Shown here piece after piece: positions 1 through 8,438 of a stretch of 64,000 nucleotides of DNA. The position numbers were made by a program, and so were the translations under genes. A model generated the notes under the pieces. That model saw nothing but the letters and a program-made list of their open reading frames with translations. It did not search any database and was not told where the DNA came from. The DNA comes from Hallerella sp963656065 (GTDB taxonomy: Bacteria > Fibrobacterota > Fibrobacteria > Fibrobacterales > Fibrobacteraceae): positions 62,001-126,000 of the forward strand of contig CAVKGV010000004.1 of assembly GCA_963656065.1 (NCBI GenBank). Reading direction: 5' to 3'. Every line of letters starts with the position of its first letter. The stretch's first letter is position 1.

Positions 1-286
1 TGATGGCGTAGCGCGCGCCCAAAGTCAGATCGGTGAATCCCGCACCGTCGGAACCGCTGGTTTCCCAGGACTGGTAGCCAAAGGACTGGAGCGAAAGTTC
101 CAGGTTCGGCATGAGAATGTAGCGGGCGCTGACGTTCAGTCCCCATTGGGACCACGGATCGTCGGAATCGTAAAAGAACTGCCCCGTGACGGTTCCCTTG
201 CCGGCTTCGGGAAGCTGGTAATAATCCCAAGTGGCGAAGCTCGAAGTGGCAACGAGCAAGGCCGCAATCGCAATTTTCTTGAACAT
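1..286 (-). CDS. Outer-membrane beta-barrel-like protein, N-terminal part (runs off the window)
   Basis: Only the first 95 codons are present; the 3' end lies before base 1. The ATG at 286 is preceded by AGGAG seven bases upstream. The product opens with a clear signal peptide (MFKKIAIAALLVATSSFA, cleavage after about residue 18). Alternating hydrophobic/aromatic stretches follow, such as LNVSARYILMPNLELSLQSF and DLTLGARYAI, as expected for transmembrane beta strands. Related secreted proteins are often annotated as transporter or MetA-type outer-membrane proteins, but the function cannot be fixed from this fragment. It is transcribed away from rsgA from its own -10 box (TATCTTTG at 314-321). 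Confidence 0.7.
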   Translation of the reverse strand, partial: MFKKIAIAALLVATSSFATWDYYQLPEAGKGTVTGQFFYDSDDPWSQWGLNVSARYILMPNLELSLQSFGYQSWETSGSDGAGFTDLTLGARYAI

Positions 287-313
287 GAAACATCTCCTGC
301 TGTTTTGTTTTTG

Positions 314-321
314 CAAAGATA
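314..321 (-). promoter_or_regulatory. -10 box TATCTTTG for the outer-membrane protein gene
   Basis: Read on the minus strand the sequence is TATCTTTG, identical to the box in front of tRNA-Ser. It fits the TAnnTTTG form known from Bacteroidota. It lies 27 bases before the ATG, leaving room for the leader and the AGGAG ribosome site. No clear -35 is visible. Confidence 0.5.
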
Positions 322-594
322 GTTTTTAGTCGGCTTTCTGTTTAGACGTTGGGGCTTGCCTTGTGTGGGTTTTCCGCTGTGCTGCCGTCTTGTTCTTTGC
401 CGTGTCAAACGGAAAAAGAAAACGTCCTTCGAGTACGCAGCCCGAGGAACCCGGATCGCATTTTTTGTGGCGCTTCCGGCAAAAGTTTTCCGACAAGAAT
501 CGACATTCCCAACTCATGCGTTAAAGATAGAATCAGGAAGGGAAAATTCAAGTCCGCGGCAGTCATTCCCCGCTGATTCCTAATTCCTAAATTC

Positions 595-600
595 TAAATT
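595..600 (+). promoter_or_regulatory. Possible -10 box close to the rsgA start
   Basis: TAAATT lies only 8 bases before the rsgA ATG, and no Shine-Dalgarno lies between them. If used, transcription would begin at or next to the start codon, giving a leaderless mRNA. The -35 region is not recognisable, so this is tentative. Confidence 0.3.
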
Positions 601-608
601 GCAGAAAG

Positions 609-1718
609 ATGAATGAACTAGATGGTGAACAGGAAGAACGTTCTGCGCGGCAGTTCCGGCGCGATGCCCGGGCGAGGCGCGTAAACACGATGGAAATGTG
701 GAAGCGCGGAACATTGGATGACCGCCCTGTCAGGGAACGCTGGAGCCGGGAATTCAAAAAGCCGAAAGTCAAGAAAATCAAGGACCCGTCCGAAAAGTTC
801 GCCGCGGAAGATTCCGTGGAAGGGCTAGTGCTCGGCGTTCACCGCAGAACGTGCGTTGTACAAATTTCTCCGGGAAAAATTGTCGATGCGACTTACCGGG
901 CGGCGGTTGTCTGCGAACTCAAGGAATTTCCCGTCGTCGGGGATTCTGTACTTGTCGCTCGGGCGAAGGATGCGGAAGAGACCGCGCCTTACTCGCTTTT
1001 GAAAGTTCTTCCGCGAAAGTCGGCGCTTGTGCGTCCGGGGCCGAAGGACAAATCGAGGCGTGAACTGGTGCTCGCTGCAAACATCGACCAGGTCGTCGTC
1101 GTGTCGAGCGTGGCGGAGCCTCCCTTCAATTACGGCTTTGCGGATCGCTTTCTGCTTGCCGCGAATCTTTGCCATTTGCCGCTTGTCATGGTCTTGAACA
1201 AGACGGATCTCGCTTCGTCGATTCCGGAACGAGTCATGGATTTCGCTTCGATTGTAGATAAATTAATCTGTATCAGCTGCAAGTCCGGCGATGGTCTCGA
1301 TGCGCTTCGCGAAGTTCTCAAGGACAAGACTTCGGTGCTTTCGGGAAAAAGTGGAGTCGGAAAGTCGAGCCTTGTCAATGCGCTTGTCCCCGGTGCTGAA
1401 TTAATTGTCGGAAACGTCCGCGAGATCGACGGAAAGGGAAGACATACGACGACGTCTTCGAGCCTTTTTGCGCTTCCGTTCGGCGGACGGATTATCGACA
1501 CGCCGGGTATCCGTGAATTGGGAATTTTGGACGTTGAACCGCATGAACTGGCGAGAAATTTTCCGGGCTTTTTTGCGGACGATCTTTTTACATGTAGGTA
1601 CAACGACTGCATGCACATAAACGAACCGGGCTGCGACGTGATTTCCCGGGTCGATTCCGGCGAGATTCCGCGGGCGAGATACGAAAGCTACCTCCGAATT
1701 TTAAATTCCGGCAAGTAG
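609..1718 (+). CDS. rsgA: Ribosome small-subunit-dependent GTPase RsgA (YjeQ)
   Basis: This GTPase helps late maturation of the 30S ribosomal subunit. The 369-residue protein has the family's circularly permuted GTPase order: G4 (NKTDL, about residue 197) comes before the P-loop (GKSGVGKSSL, about 247) and G3 (DTPGIRELG, about 298). An OB-fold region precedes it (about 70-150). A C-terminal zinc-binding segment follows (about 328-345: CRYNDCMHINEPGC, with Cys and His ligands). The basic 60-residue N-terminal extension is longer than usual, and a second ATG at codon 29 could be the true start. No good ribosome site precedes either start. A strong terminator follows the stop. Confidence 0.95.
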   Translation: MNELDGEQEERSARQFRRDARARRVNTMEMWKRGTLDDRPVRERWSREFKKPKVKKIKDPSEKFAAEDSVEGLVLGVHRRTCVVQISPGKIVDATYRAAVVCELKEFPVVGDSVLVARAKDAEETAPYSLLKVLPRKSALVRPGPKDKSRRELVLAANIDQVVVVSSVAEPPFNYGFADRFLLAANLCHLPLVMVLNKTDLASSIPERVMDFASIVDKLICISCKSGDGLDALREVLKDKTSVLSGKSGVGKSSLVNALVPGAELIVGNVREIDGKGRHTTTSSSLFALPFGGRIIDTPGIRELGILDVEPHELARNFPGFFADDLFTCRYNDCMHINEPGCDVISRVDSGEIPRARYESYLRILNSGK

Positions 1719-1726
1719 TCAGAACG

Positions 1727-1756
1727 AAAAATTTCCCCATTGGCGGGAAATTTTTT
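1727..1756 (+). terminator. Rho-independent terminator after rsgA
   Basis: AAAAATTTCCC pairs with GGGAAATTTTT across a short loop, and the 3' arm itself supplies the T run. It begins eight bases after the rsgA stop. Confidence 0.75.
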
Positions 1757-1831
1757 GGCGAAAAAAGTATCCTGACGAAATGGCGTCTTTCCTGATGTTT
1801 TCCGTAAACAAAAAAACTATCAAAATATCCC

Positions 1832-1862
1832 TTGAAAATCGGAAAACTTTTTTCCTAAATTG
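1832..1862 (+). promoter_or_regulatory. Promoter of the Bcr/CflA exporter
   Basis: TTGAAA at 1832-1837 is followed, 18 bases later, by TAAATTG at 1856-1862. The leader to the ATG at 1939 is about 70 bases, GC-poor near the start codon, and carries an AGAGG ribosome site. Confidence 0.5.
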
Positions 1863-1938
1863 ACGTGTCGAGTGACGCGCAGTGTAACATCGTAAGACCA
1901 GTTGCAGTGCGCGTTTTTGTTTTTTTAAAGAGGTAAAA

Positions 1939-3099
1939 ATGAACAAACATATTTTTTTTCTGCTTCTCATCGGATTCCTGTCGGCGTTTCCGCCGTGCGT
2001 GACGGACCTTTATTTGCCGGCGTTGCCGTCGCTTGCGGATTTCTTTAAAACGACTCCGTCGCTTGTGCAGATGAGCCTTACGATGAGTATGCTCGGGCTT
2101 GCGCTCGGGCAGCTCTTTGTCGGACCGCTGAGCGACAAGTACGGGCGGAAGAGGCTTCTTCTTCTTTCTCTTGTCGCGTTTGTCGTTTCGACCGTCCTGT
2201 GCGTCATTTCTCCGAATGTTTTCCTCTTTGACGCATTCCGCCTGTTGCAGGGAATGGCCGCTTCGGGCGGAATCGTTATCGCCCGTGCGATGGCGACGGA
2301 CAAGTGCCGCGGAAAGGTCCTGACGAAATTCCTCGCGGTCGTGAGCGCTATCAACGGAATCGCCCCGGTGACGGCTCCTGTTCTCGGCGGAATCATCTTG
2401 AGCTTTGTGGATTGGCGGGGGACTTTTGCTGTGCTCCTCGTCTATGGGTTTGCCTTGCTCTTCGGTTCGGCACGGGTCGCGGAGACGCTTCCCGAAAGCC
2501 GTCGCAGCCACGCTTCGCTGTTTTTCACGTTTAAGGCATATGGGAATATATTGAAAAATCCTTCGTATCGGCTGTATCTTTTGCTGTATGCGGTTTCCTC
2601 ATGGGTCCTTTTTGCCTATATATCGGCGTCGCCTTTTATCTTTCAGCAGGGCTACGGGCTTTCCCCGATGGCGTTCAGCTTTTGTTTCGCCGTAAACGCC
2701 GTGTCCATCGGGATTGGATGCGCTGTCGCCGGAAGGGGAGAAGATCGGAAGATGATTCTTGTCGGTGGAATTTCTCTGTGCGCTTTTGGCGTTTTAACGG
2801 CTTCTGCTCTCCATTTCCATGCACCGGTTTTTGCCGTTGAAGCGAGCTTTGTCTGCCTTCTTTTCTCGTTCGGGCTTTTGCAACCGCCATCGACATCGCT
2901 TGCGCTAAATTCCGAGCGGAAAAATGCGGGGGCTGCCTCCGCGCTTCTCGGGGCGTCTGGATTTTTGATGGGCGGAATCGTTACGCCGCTCGTCGGTCTC
3001 GGCGACATTTTCCGTTCGCTCGGGATTGCCCTTTCGGTCGGGGCTGTCCTTTCTATCCTAGTAAGCCTGCTTGTGTATCGGCATCTCGCGCGCAAATAA
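1939..3099 (+). CDS. Bcr/CflA-family multidrug efflux MFS transporter
   Basis: This is a 386-residue inner-membrane protein with about 12 hydrophobic segments. The N-terminal sequence resembles the Bcr/CflA drug:proton antiporter group (TDLYLPALPSLA in the first loop; the MFS motif A as GPLSDKYGRKR near residue 72). A further G-rich stretch around residues 100-125 fits the drug-exporter subfamily. The start is well supported by AGAGG upstream of the ATG. It stands alone with its own promoter and a terminator shared with the converging gltA. The substrate cannot be told from sequence; bicyclomycin, chloramphenicol or sulfonamides are typical for the family. Confidence 0.88.
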   Translation: MNKHIFFLLLIGFLSAFPPCVTDLYLPALPSLADFFKTTPSLVQMSLTMSMLGLALGQLFVGPLSDKYGRKRLLLLSLVAFVVSTVLCVISPNVFLFDAFRLLQGMAASGGIVIARAMATDKCRGKVLTKFLAVVSAINGIAPVTAPVLGGIILSFVDWRGTFAVLLVYGFALLFGSARVAETLPESRRSHASLFFTFKAYGNILKNPSYRLYLLLYAVSSWVLFAYISASPFIFQQGYGLSPMAFSFCFAVNAVSIGIGCAVAGRGEDRKMILVGGISLCAFGVLTASALHFHAPVFAVEASFVCLLFSFGLLQPPSTSLALNSERKNAGAASALLGASGFLMGGIVTPLVGLGDIFRSLGIALSVGAVLSILVSLLVYRHLARK

Positions 3100-3104
3100 A
3101 AAAA

Positions 3105-3130
3105 CGCCCGCTTGGTGGCGGGCGCTTTTT
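3105..3130. terminator. Bidirectional terminator between the MFS gene and gltA
   Basis: A 7-bp GC stem (CGCCCGC / GCGGGCG) with a 6-base loop is flanked by an A run on the left and a T run on the right. It can therefore stop transcripts arriving from both converging genes. Confidence 0.85.
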
Positions 3131-3146
3131 AGAATAGAATTTCAAA

Positions 3147-4436
3147 TTAGCGGTTGTCTATCGGGAGCCACGGACGCGCTCCGTAGCCCGTATAGATTTG
3201 CCGCGGACGGTTGATCTTCGACTGCGGATCGTCGTGCATTTCTTTCCAATGGGCAATCCATCCGGGGAGACGTCCGATGGCGAACATAACGGTGAGCATG
3301 TTCGTGGGAATCCCCATCGCATGATAGAGAATGCCCGAGTAGAAATCGACGTTCGGGTAAAGCTTCCGCTCAATGAAGTATTCGTCCTTGAGCGCGGCTT
3401 CTTCGAGTTCGGACGCGATATCGAGAAGCGGGTCCGCGATGTGCTCCCTGTCGAAAATCGTATGGACAAGCCCTTTCAGAACCTTGGCCCGCGGGTCGTA
3501 ATTCTTATAGACGCGGTGTCCGAATCCGTAGAGCTTGAACGGATCCTGCTTGTCCTTTGCCCGTTCAATGACCTGCTTGACGGTTAGTCCGCTCTGGTGA
3601 ATTTTCATGAGCGTTTCGAGAGCCGCCTGGTTCGCTCCGCCGTGGAGCGGTCCCCACAGGGCGCAGATGCCGGCGCAGACGCTTGCGTACAAACTCGCCT
3701 GGGAGCTTCCGACCATCCGGACGGTCGAGGTGGAACAGTTCTGTTCGTGGTCCGCATGGACTATCAGGAGAACATTAAGCGCGTGGACGAACAGCGGATC
3801 GACGTTGTATGGTTTCGCCTTGCTCGAAAACATCATGTTGAGGAAGTTTGAACAATAGCTCTTTTCCGCATCGGGATAGACGAACGGTTCGCCGATACTC
3901 GCCTTGTAGGAGAATGCGGCGATGGTGCGCACCTTGGAGATGAGGCTCGCAACGGTCAGGTTGAATGCGTCCTGCTTGCTTTCGTCGTCGTAGAAACGCG
4001 GCGTGAAAAGCCCGAGTGCATTGACAACCGCGCCGAGGATCCCCATCGGGTGAGCGGACGGCGGCATCTCCCGGAAAAAATTGAGCAGGTTTTCGTGGAT
4101 GAGCGCATTTTCGGTCAGGAGCCTGCGGAACGTGCCAAGCTGCTCGCGGGTTGGAAGCTCTCCGTAGATAAGAAGCCAGGCCGTTTCCGGGAAAGTCGTG
4201 TAGGCCGCCAGGTCCTCGATGTCGTATCCGCGATACCGGAGAATTCCCTTTTCCCCGTTGACGAAGGTAATCTGGCTTTTCGTGCTGCCCGTATTGGTAT
4301 AGCCATAGTCAAGCGTCACGAGTCCTGATTCCTTGCGGAGTTTGGAAATATCTACCGCTTTTTCGTTTTCCGTTCCGGTCACAACAGAAAGCGGGTAGGA
4401 CTTTCCTTCGTAATTCAAGGTAGCGAGGTCGGCCAT
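3147..4436 (-). CDS. gltA: Citrate synthase
   Basis: The enzyme condenses acetyl-CoA with oxaloacetate at the entry of the citric-acid cycle. At 429 residues it matches the hexameric Gram-negative type. The catalytic His and its surroundings are seen as GPLHGGANQAAL, the second His as GFGHRVYKNYDPRA, and the Asp loop as VDFYSGILYHAMG. The ATG follows AGGAG; the G-rich ribosome site overlaps the TAG stop of the upstream aminotransferase gene, so the two are probably translationally coupled. An anaerobe could use it in the oxidative branch leading to 2-oxoglutarate and glutamate; this is inference. Confidence 0.95.
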   Translation of the reverse strand: MADLATLNYEGKSYPLSVVTGTENEKAVDISKLRKESGLVTLDYGYTNTGSTKSQITFVNGEKGILRYRGYDIEDLAAYTTFPETAWLLIYGELPTREQLGTFRRLLTENALIHENLLNFFREMPPSAHPMGILGAVVNALGLFTPRFYDDESKQDAFNLTVASLISKVRTIAAFSYKASIGEPFVYPDAEKSYCSNFLNMMFSSKAKPYNVDPLFVHALNVLLIVHADHEQNCSTSTVRMVGSSQASLYASVCAGICALWGPLHGGANQAALETLMKIHQSGLTVKQVIERAKDKQDPFKLYGFGHRVYKNYDPRAKVLKGLVHTIFDREHIADPLLDIASELEEAALKDEYFIERKLYPNVDFYSGILYHAMGIPTNMLTVMFAIGRLPGWIAHWKEMHDDPQSKINRPRQIYTGYGARPWLPIDNR

Positions 4437-4445
4437 TGATATCTC

Positions 4446-5750
4446 CTATGGTTGTTGGTGGGTGAGGGCGAGAATCGCCCGGTAAACGTTTTCAAAAAGT
4501 TTCGGAAGCTTGTCGGTCGGAACAGCGGAAAACGCAAGCCGCAAGAGCCCTTTCAGCATGATGGTCCCGGTGCTGTAATTCTTGAGAAGCTCGATGCGGA
4601 CCGCTTCCGCATCGACGCCTTTCGGCTTTACGCACATAAAGTAGCCGCTGTTAAACGGCATCGGTTCGAAGGTGTCCTTGTATTCGGGATGTTCGGCGAG
4701 AGTCTTCTTGATCGTATCGTAGCGCTTCTTGAGCACCGCATATTTCTGCTCTTTTTCCGAAACGTATTCCGGGCTCTTGTAGGCTTCGAGAAGGATCTTC
4801 TGGGAAATGCTCGGTGCGTTCGAAATGTTCCCACGGATTGCGCCGGCCGCTTTGTTTTCGAGCGCCTTGAGCTGCTCTGGCGTCGCATCTTTGAAGCCGA
4901 ACGTAATGAATCCCACGCGGAAGCCCCAAACGTAATCTTCCTTTGTCGGCCCGTCGAGCTTGACCGCGAGGATGTCCCTGTGCGCATCGACCAGTTTCGT
5001 AAAGAGCGATTCCCTTGTCACACCGTCTTCATATACCAGTCCGAAGTAAGCGTCGTCAAGCAGGACCACGATTTTGTTGCCCTTGTTTGCGGAACGCACC
5101 AGCACATCGGCAATCTGTTCCGCTTCCTTTTCTGTGGCGGTATATCCCGTCGGGTTGTTCGGGAAGTTGAGAAGGACTACTTTCTTTCCAACGCCGTCCT
5201 TCTCGAGAGCCTTTTCGAGAGCCTTGACGTTAAAGCCGCCGTTTTCGAAAGTCTCGAAAGTGTCGATCTTTGCCCCGTAGGCGTTTTCGAGGGCGAGTTC
5301 GTAATTGTCCCAGTAGAGGTCGGGGACCAGGACTTTTTCGCCTTCGTCGAGGAAAAGGTAGCCCGCGATGGAAATGGCGTGAGTGAGAGCCGCGGTGACA
5401 ACCGGGCGGGAGAAAGACTTGCCTTCGAGGCTCGGATTTTTGCGGAGAATCTGGGCTTTCCAGGCGTCGCGAAGTTCGGGATTTCCAAAACTCGGCGCAT
5501 AGAGAAACGCTGCTTTGGGAAGGTTCAATGATTTATGGACACTGGGGAGGACTAACGGCGAACCGTCGTCTTCGAGAGCCGTTCCAATGGTTGCGTTGAT
5601 TTCCTTTCCTTTCGCTTCGCCGCCTTGGCCAAGGATTCCCTTGCTCGGAAAGAAAATAGCTTTGCCCTTCTGGGAAAGCATCTGGAAAATGGAAGCGCCG
5701 TTAGCGGAAAGTTCGCTGTTGAGTGATTCGGCGAGAGGATTCAAAGTCAT
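4446..5750 (-). CDS. PLP-dependent class I/II aminotransferase
   Basis: A 434-residue fold-type I aminotransferase. Visible landmarks are the NFPNNPTGYT segment (pyridine-ring/carboxylate side), DDAYFGLVYE for the PLP-contacting Asp-x-x-Tyr, and KLDGPTKEDYVWGFRVGF, which carries the likely Schiff-base Lys and the substrate-binding Arg. The chosen ATG has AAGGA seven bases upstream; nine upstream codons in frame lack such a site. The substrate is not clear. Being co-transcribed with gltA suggests a role in amino-acid synthesis from cycle intermediates, for example an aspartate- or aromatic-type transaminase, but this is not shown by sequence alone. Confidence 0.8.
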   Translation of the reverse strand: MTLNPLAESLNSELSANGASIFQMLSQKGKAIFFPSKGILGQGGEAKGKEINATIGTALEDDGSPLVLPSVHKSLNLPKAAFLYAPSFGNPELRDAWKAQILRKNPSLEGKSFSRPVVTAALTHAISIAGYLFLDEGEKVLVPDLYWDNYELALENAYGAKIDTFETFENGGFNVKALEKALEKDGVGKKVVLLNFPNNPTGYTATEKEAEQIADVLVRSANKGNKIVVLLDDAYFGLVYEDGVTRESLFTKLVDAHRDILAVKLDGPTKEDYVWGFRVGFITFGFKDATPEQLKALENKAAGAIRGNISNAPSISQKILLEAYKSPEYVSEKEQKYAVLKKRYDTIKKTLAEHPEYKDTFEPMPFNSGYFMCVKPKGVDAEAVRIELLKNYSTGTIMLKGLLRLAFSAVPTDKLPKLFENVYRAILALTHQQP

Positions 5751-5782
5751 ATTTGTGTCCTTGTGGAAATATTCCAACCTAG

Positions 5783-5788
5783 AATATA
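5783..5788 (-). promoter_or_regulatory. -10 box TATATT for the aminotransferase-gltA operon
   Basis: TATATT on the minus strand lies about 32 bases before the aminotransferase ATG, leaving room for the AAGGA ribosome site. No convincing -35 is seen. Confidence 0.4.
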
Positions 5789-5931
5789 GTTAATTGCTGA
5801 CGGCATGTTGTTGAGAAGGGAAGCGATATGCGGAATACAGAACTTGGAACCGATAGCCCGGAGCGTTGCCGGGGTTTCGATTGGCAAACGATGTTCTGAA
5901 AATTCTTTCTAAAAAAATCTTCCCTTACCGC

Positions 5932-5963
5932 TTGACAAAATTTAAAACCTTTTACTATCTTTG
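5932..5963 (+). promoter_or_regulatory. Promoter of tRNA-Ser / rpoZ-like
   Basis: A consensus -35 TTGACA (5932-5937) and TATCTTTG (5956-5963) are separated by 18 bases. The box ends 13 bases before the mature tRNA 5' end. This is the best-formed vegetative promoter in the window and a good reference for the local -10 form. Confidence 0.75.
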
Positions 5964-5976
5964 GAGCGCATCCTTT

Positions 5977-6061
5977 GGAGGGATGGCCGAGTGGTTGAAG
6001 GCGCACGCTTGGAAAGCGTGTTTACTTAACTGTAACGAGGGTTCGAATCCCTCTCCCTCTT
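5977..6061 (+). tRNA. tRNA-Ser (anticodon GGA)
   Basis: A type II tRNA: 7-bp acceptor (GGAGGGA / TCCCTCT), D arm, anticodon stem CACGC/GCGTG with loop TTGGAAA giving anticodon GGA (reads UCC/UCU). It has a long variable arm (TTTAC..GTAA) and a T arm GAGGG-TTCGAAT-CCCTC. Oddities: pair 1-72 is G-U, and the discriminator base reads T rather than the usual G of bacterial tRNA-Ser. CCA is not encoded. The next gene starts 21 bases downstream, so the two are probably one transcript. Confidence 0.93.
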
Positions 6062-6082
6062 CTAAACTTTACAAGGTGGCTT

Positions 6083-6406
6083 ATGTCCAATCATCGCGTT
6101 TACCTTGACGATATTTATGCAAGCGAAGCCTGCAAGGGTTCTACATTTCGCGCTGTCGTAATGATGGCGCAAGAAGCTCGCTTTATCAATGAACAGGCTC
6201 GCGAAGGTTATCTCCAGCTCACGATGAAACCCACGACGATTGCCATGGACAAGTTCAAGGCCAATCGACTCACCGTGCTCACCCATAAAGAGGCAGAAGA
6301 GCGTGAAAGGGCAAAGGAAGCCGAAAAACAAGAATCCAAAAAGCGCTCCGGGCTGGCGGACTCCGCGGCATCGGTGGATGAGGCGAACAGCGCTTTCGGG
6401 TTTTAA
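6083..6406 (+). CDS. rpoZ: RNA polymerase omega-subunit-like protein
   Basis: A 107-residue protein. Residues about 15-70 follow the omega pattern of an N-terminal helix rich in A/R (AVVMMAQEARFINEQ), then KPTTIAMDKFKANR, which resembles the KPT-x-x-A segment of Bacteroidota-type omega. The C-terminal third is a charged helix and a low-complexity tail. Omega binds beta-prime and aids RNA polymerase assembly. The ATG has AAGGTGG just upstream. The gene lies directly behind tRNA-Ser and ends at its own terminator. Sequence similarity to omega is weak, so the name is provisional; a lineage-specific small protein is the alternative. Confidence 0.6.
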   Translation: MSNHRVYLDDIYASEACKGSTFRAVVMMAQEARFINEQAREGYLQLTMKPTTIAMDKFKANRLTVLTHKEAEERERAKEAEKQESKKRSGLADSAASVDEANSAFGF

Positions 6407-6426
6407 ATTGGATTATCCGTTCTCCT

Positions 6427-6456
6427 AAAGGTGACCGTCAAGGTCGCCTTTTCTAT
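6427..6456 (+). terminator. Rho-independent terminator after rpoZ-like
   Basis: AAAGGTGACC and GGTCGCCTTTT form a stem with one G-U pair and a short loop, followed by TTCTATTTT. Confidence 0.75.
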
Positions 6457-6483
6457 TTTCTAGAAAAATTTGGCAGGTAAAAA

Positions 6484-7956
6484 ATGAGCCGAGACATTCT
6501 TGCAGAAATCGTCACAAAACGCAAAGCGGATTTAGAACGCCTGGGAATCTCTTTCGGAATGAGCCGTCCTACGCGTCGTCGTGCCATGCATCCTTTTATC
6601 GAAGGTCCCGGAACCATTCTCGAAATTAAAAGGTCTTCCCCGTCTAAGGGAAATATTGCCATGGACCTCGATCCCCAGGCGACCGCCCAAAAATATGCTG
6701 CGGCCGGAACGTCCGCTATTTCCGTCTTGACGGAATCGAATTATTTCCACGGCTCGCTTGCCGATTTGGAAAAGGTCGCTTGCGGCGCACCGGATGTTTC
6801 CATTCTCCGCAAGGACTTTCTGCTCTTTCCCGAAGAGATCGATGTCGCTTATGATTTTGGCGCGGATGCGGTTCTTCTCATCGCCCGGATTCTCTCGGAT
6901 GAAAATCTCCGGAAAATGGCGGGTCGCGCACGGGAACTCGGAATGACTCCCTTTGTCGAAGTCCGCACCGAGGATGACCTGCGCAAGCTCAAGCTCGTGC
7001 AAAAGGACGGGCTTGCCGTTGCCGGAGTAAACTCCCGGGACTTGAAAACCTTTACGATGGATCCGTTGGTTCCCGCCGCATTCCGCAAGCATCTGGGGAA
7101 AAGGGCTGTTTTTGAAAGCGGAATCCTTTCTTCCGAAGACGCGGCTTTTGCAAGAAAACTCGGCTTCGAGGGAATCCTTGTCGGGGAGGCTGCCGCCAAA
7201 AATCCCGACAGCGCGCGGAACCTGGTGAAGGCGTTCCTGGGTGCAAAACCGGACCGCTACGGGACATTCTGGAAACGCATCGCGGAAATGCGGGAATCTG
7301 TCGGCAAAAACTTTCCCGGAAAGCCTCTCGCAAAGATCTGCGGCATCACGAATACCGAGGACGCGAATCTTGCCGTGGAACTCGGCGCGAACATGTTGGG
7401 GTTCGTTTTCTACGGCAAAAGCGCAAGAAAAACCGACGAGCGATCTGTTCGGGAAATATCGCAGGAGCTCGCCGGAAAATTTGGCGAAGCGAAACCGCTT
7501 CTCGTCGGAGTCGTCGCGGAAAACGGTTCCCCGGAAGAAGCCGTCGCCCTTTCGCTTGCAAACGAAGGAATTCTTGACGGCGTCCAGTTTCACGGTTGCC
7601 GGGTATCCAATCCGGAAAATTTCGAATTCGGCTACTACGAAGCGAAGCGCATCCAGACCGAATCCCAGGCGGAAGACATCCGCAAGGGTTACCGGCTGTC
7701 CTGCCCCCGAACGCTCATCGATGCGTTCCATCCCGAAATCGTCGGCGGAACGGGGCTGCGGATTGCCGACGCTCTTGTCGATACTGTCCGGGAAAAGAAC
7801 GCTCTCTGGATGGCGGGGGGAATTTCGCCGGAGAATGTCGGAGAAATTATCGGACGCTTCCAGCCCGAATTGGTCGATCTGTCGTCTTCGCTTGAAAAGT
7901 GTCCCGGAAAAAAAGATTCCCTAAAGCTTCGAAAATTTTTCAAGGCGATTCGTTAA
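6484..7956 (+). CDS. trpCF: Bifunctional indole-3-glycerol-phosphate synthase / phosphoribosylanthranilate isomerase
   Basis: Two consecutive tryptophan-synthesis enzymes fused in one 490-residue chain, in the TrpC-TrpF order of E. coli. Residues about 1-255 are TrpC: catalytic Lys in LEIKRSSPSKGN, then ILRKDFLLFPEEI, FVEVRTEDDL and VAGVNSRDLKTF. Residues about 280-490 are TrpF: the general-base Cys in AKICGITNTEDA, LDGVQFHG in the middle, and the C-terminal phosphate-binding region LWMAGGISPENV with VDLSSSLE in place of the more common DVSSGVE. The start has AGGT nearby. No other trp genes are adjacent, so the pathway is split in this genome. Confidence 0.95.
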   Translation: MSRDILAEIVTKRKADLERLGISFGMSRPTRRRAMHPFIEGPGTILEIKRSSPSKGNIAMDLDPQATAQKYAAAGTSAISVLTESNYFHGSLADLEKVACGAPDVSILRKDFLLFPEEIDVAYDFGADAVLLIARILSDENLRKMAGRARELGMTPFVEVRTEDDLRKLKLVQKDGLAVAGVNSRDLKTFTMDPLVPAAFRKHLGKRAVFESGILSSEDAAFARKLGFEGILVGEAAAKNPDSARNLVKAFLGAKPDRYGTFWKRIAEMRESVGKNFPGKPLAKICGITNTEDANLAVELGANMLGFVFYGKSARKTDERSVREISQELAGKFGEAKPLLVGVVAENGSPEEAVALSLANEGILDGVQFHGCRVSNPENFEFGYYEAKRIQTESQAEDIRKGYRLSCPRTLIDAFHPEIVGGTGLRIADALVDTVREKNALWMAGGISPENVGEIIGRFQPELVDLSSSLEKCPGKKDSLKLRKFFKAIR

Positions 7957-7970
7957 AGGCCCCAACCGCA

Positions 7971-7995
7971 TAAAAACAGCCGCCTCGAAGGCGGC
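7971..7995 (-). terminator. Terminator of tmRNA
   Basis: On the minus strand GCCGCCT pairs with AGGCGGC around a 3-base loop, followed by TGTTTTTA. It starts 12 bases after the tmRNA 3' end. There is no T run in the other direction, so trpCF probably does not use it. Confidence 0.8.
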
Positions 7996-8007
7996 CGTCA
8001 GTTGAAG

Positions 8008-8361
8008 TGGAGGTGAGGAGAGTCGAACTCCTGTCCAAAACCGCGTCCCTGTTCATTCCTACGTGCGTTCCCTTCGTATTTAAGTTCTCGCCGGTTTTCA
8101 CGCCCGAGAAGGTCGGCGCAAATTCCAGCCAGTTCCGAGAATTTCGGACCGCGCCCCGGAACATGACGCATTCCTATCCCACATTGCGACCGGAGATCCT
8201 TTTCCCGTGGGAGGGGGAGAGGTTCCGGCGTTGCTATAAATTAAGCAGCGAGTGCGTATTCTTCGTTAGCACTTATTGTTTTCCGGTTTTTTTACGAGGC
8301 CAACCAGACCCTCGGCACGCAACTCACACTTCAGCAGCCCTGTCGAAACCAGAGCACCCCC
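8008..8361 (-). ncRNA. ssrA: Transfer-messenger RNA (tmRNA), one-piece
   Basis: This RNA rescues stalled ribosomes by adding a degradation tag. The 5' end reads GGGGGTGCTCTGGTTTCGAC, the near-universal tmRNA opening. The 3' end has a T arm (GGAGTTCGACTCTCC) and CACCTCC, which pairs with the 5' GGGGGTG. The tag frame reads GCT AAC GAA GAA TAC GCA CTC GCT GCT TAA, giving ANEEYALAA, whose ALAA end is the protease signal. Total length is about 354 bases. CCA is not encoded. It has its own promoter and terminator. Confidence 0.95.
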
Positions 8362-8377
8362 AAGTGAGAAGACGTTT

Positions 8378-8408
8378 CAAATATAACAAACTTTCCCCGG
8401 GAAAGCAA
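8378..8408 (-). promoter_or_regulatory. Promoter of tmRNA
   Basis: On the minus strand TTGCTT (8403-8408) and TATATTTG (8378-8385) are 17 bases apart. The -10 again fits TAnnTTTG and ends 16 bases before the tmRNA 5' end. Confidence 0.6.
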
Positions 8409-8438
8409 TCCGGAGACTTGTTGCCAAAGCCTAAGGGT

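Larger units (their letters stand above)
287..608. other. Intergenic region between divergent genes
   Basis: These 322 bases hold the promoter of the outer-membrane protein on the minus strand and, at the right end, an AT-rich tandem motif (TTCCTAATTCCTAAATTC) leading into rsgA. Short open frames here show no ribosome site and no recognisable protein. I see no RNA gene or long hairpin. Confidence 0.5.
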
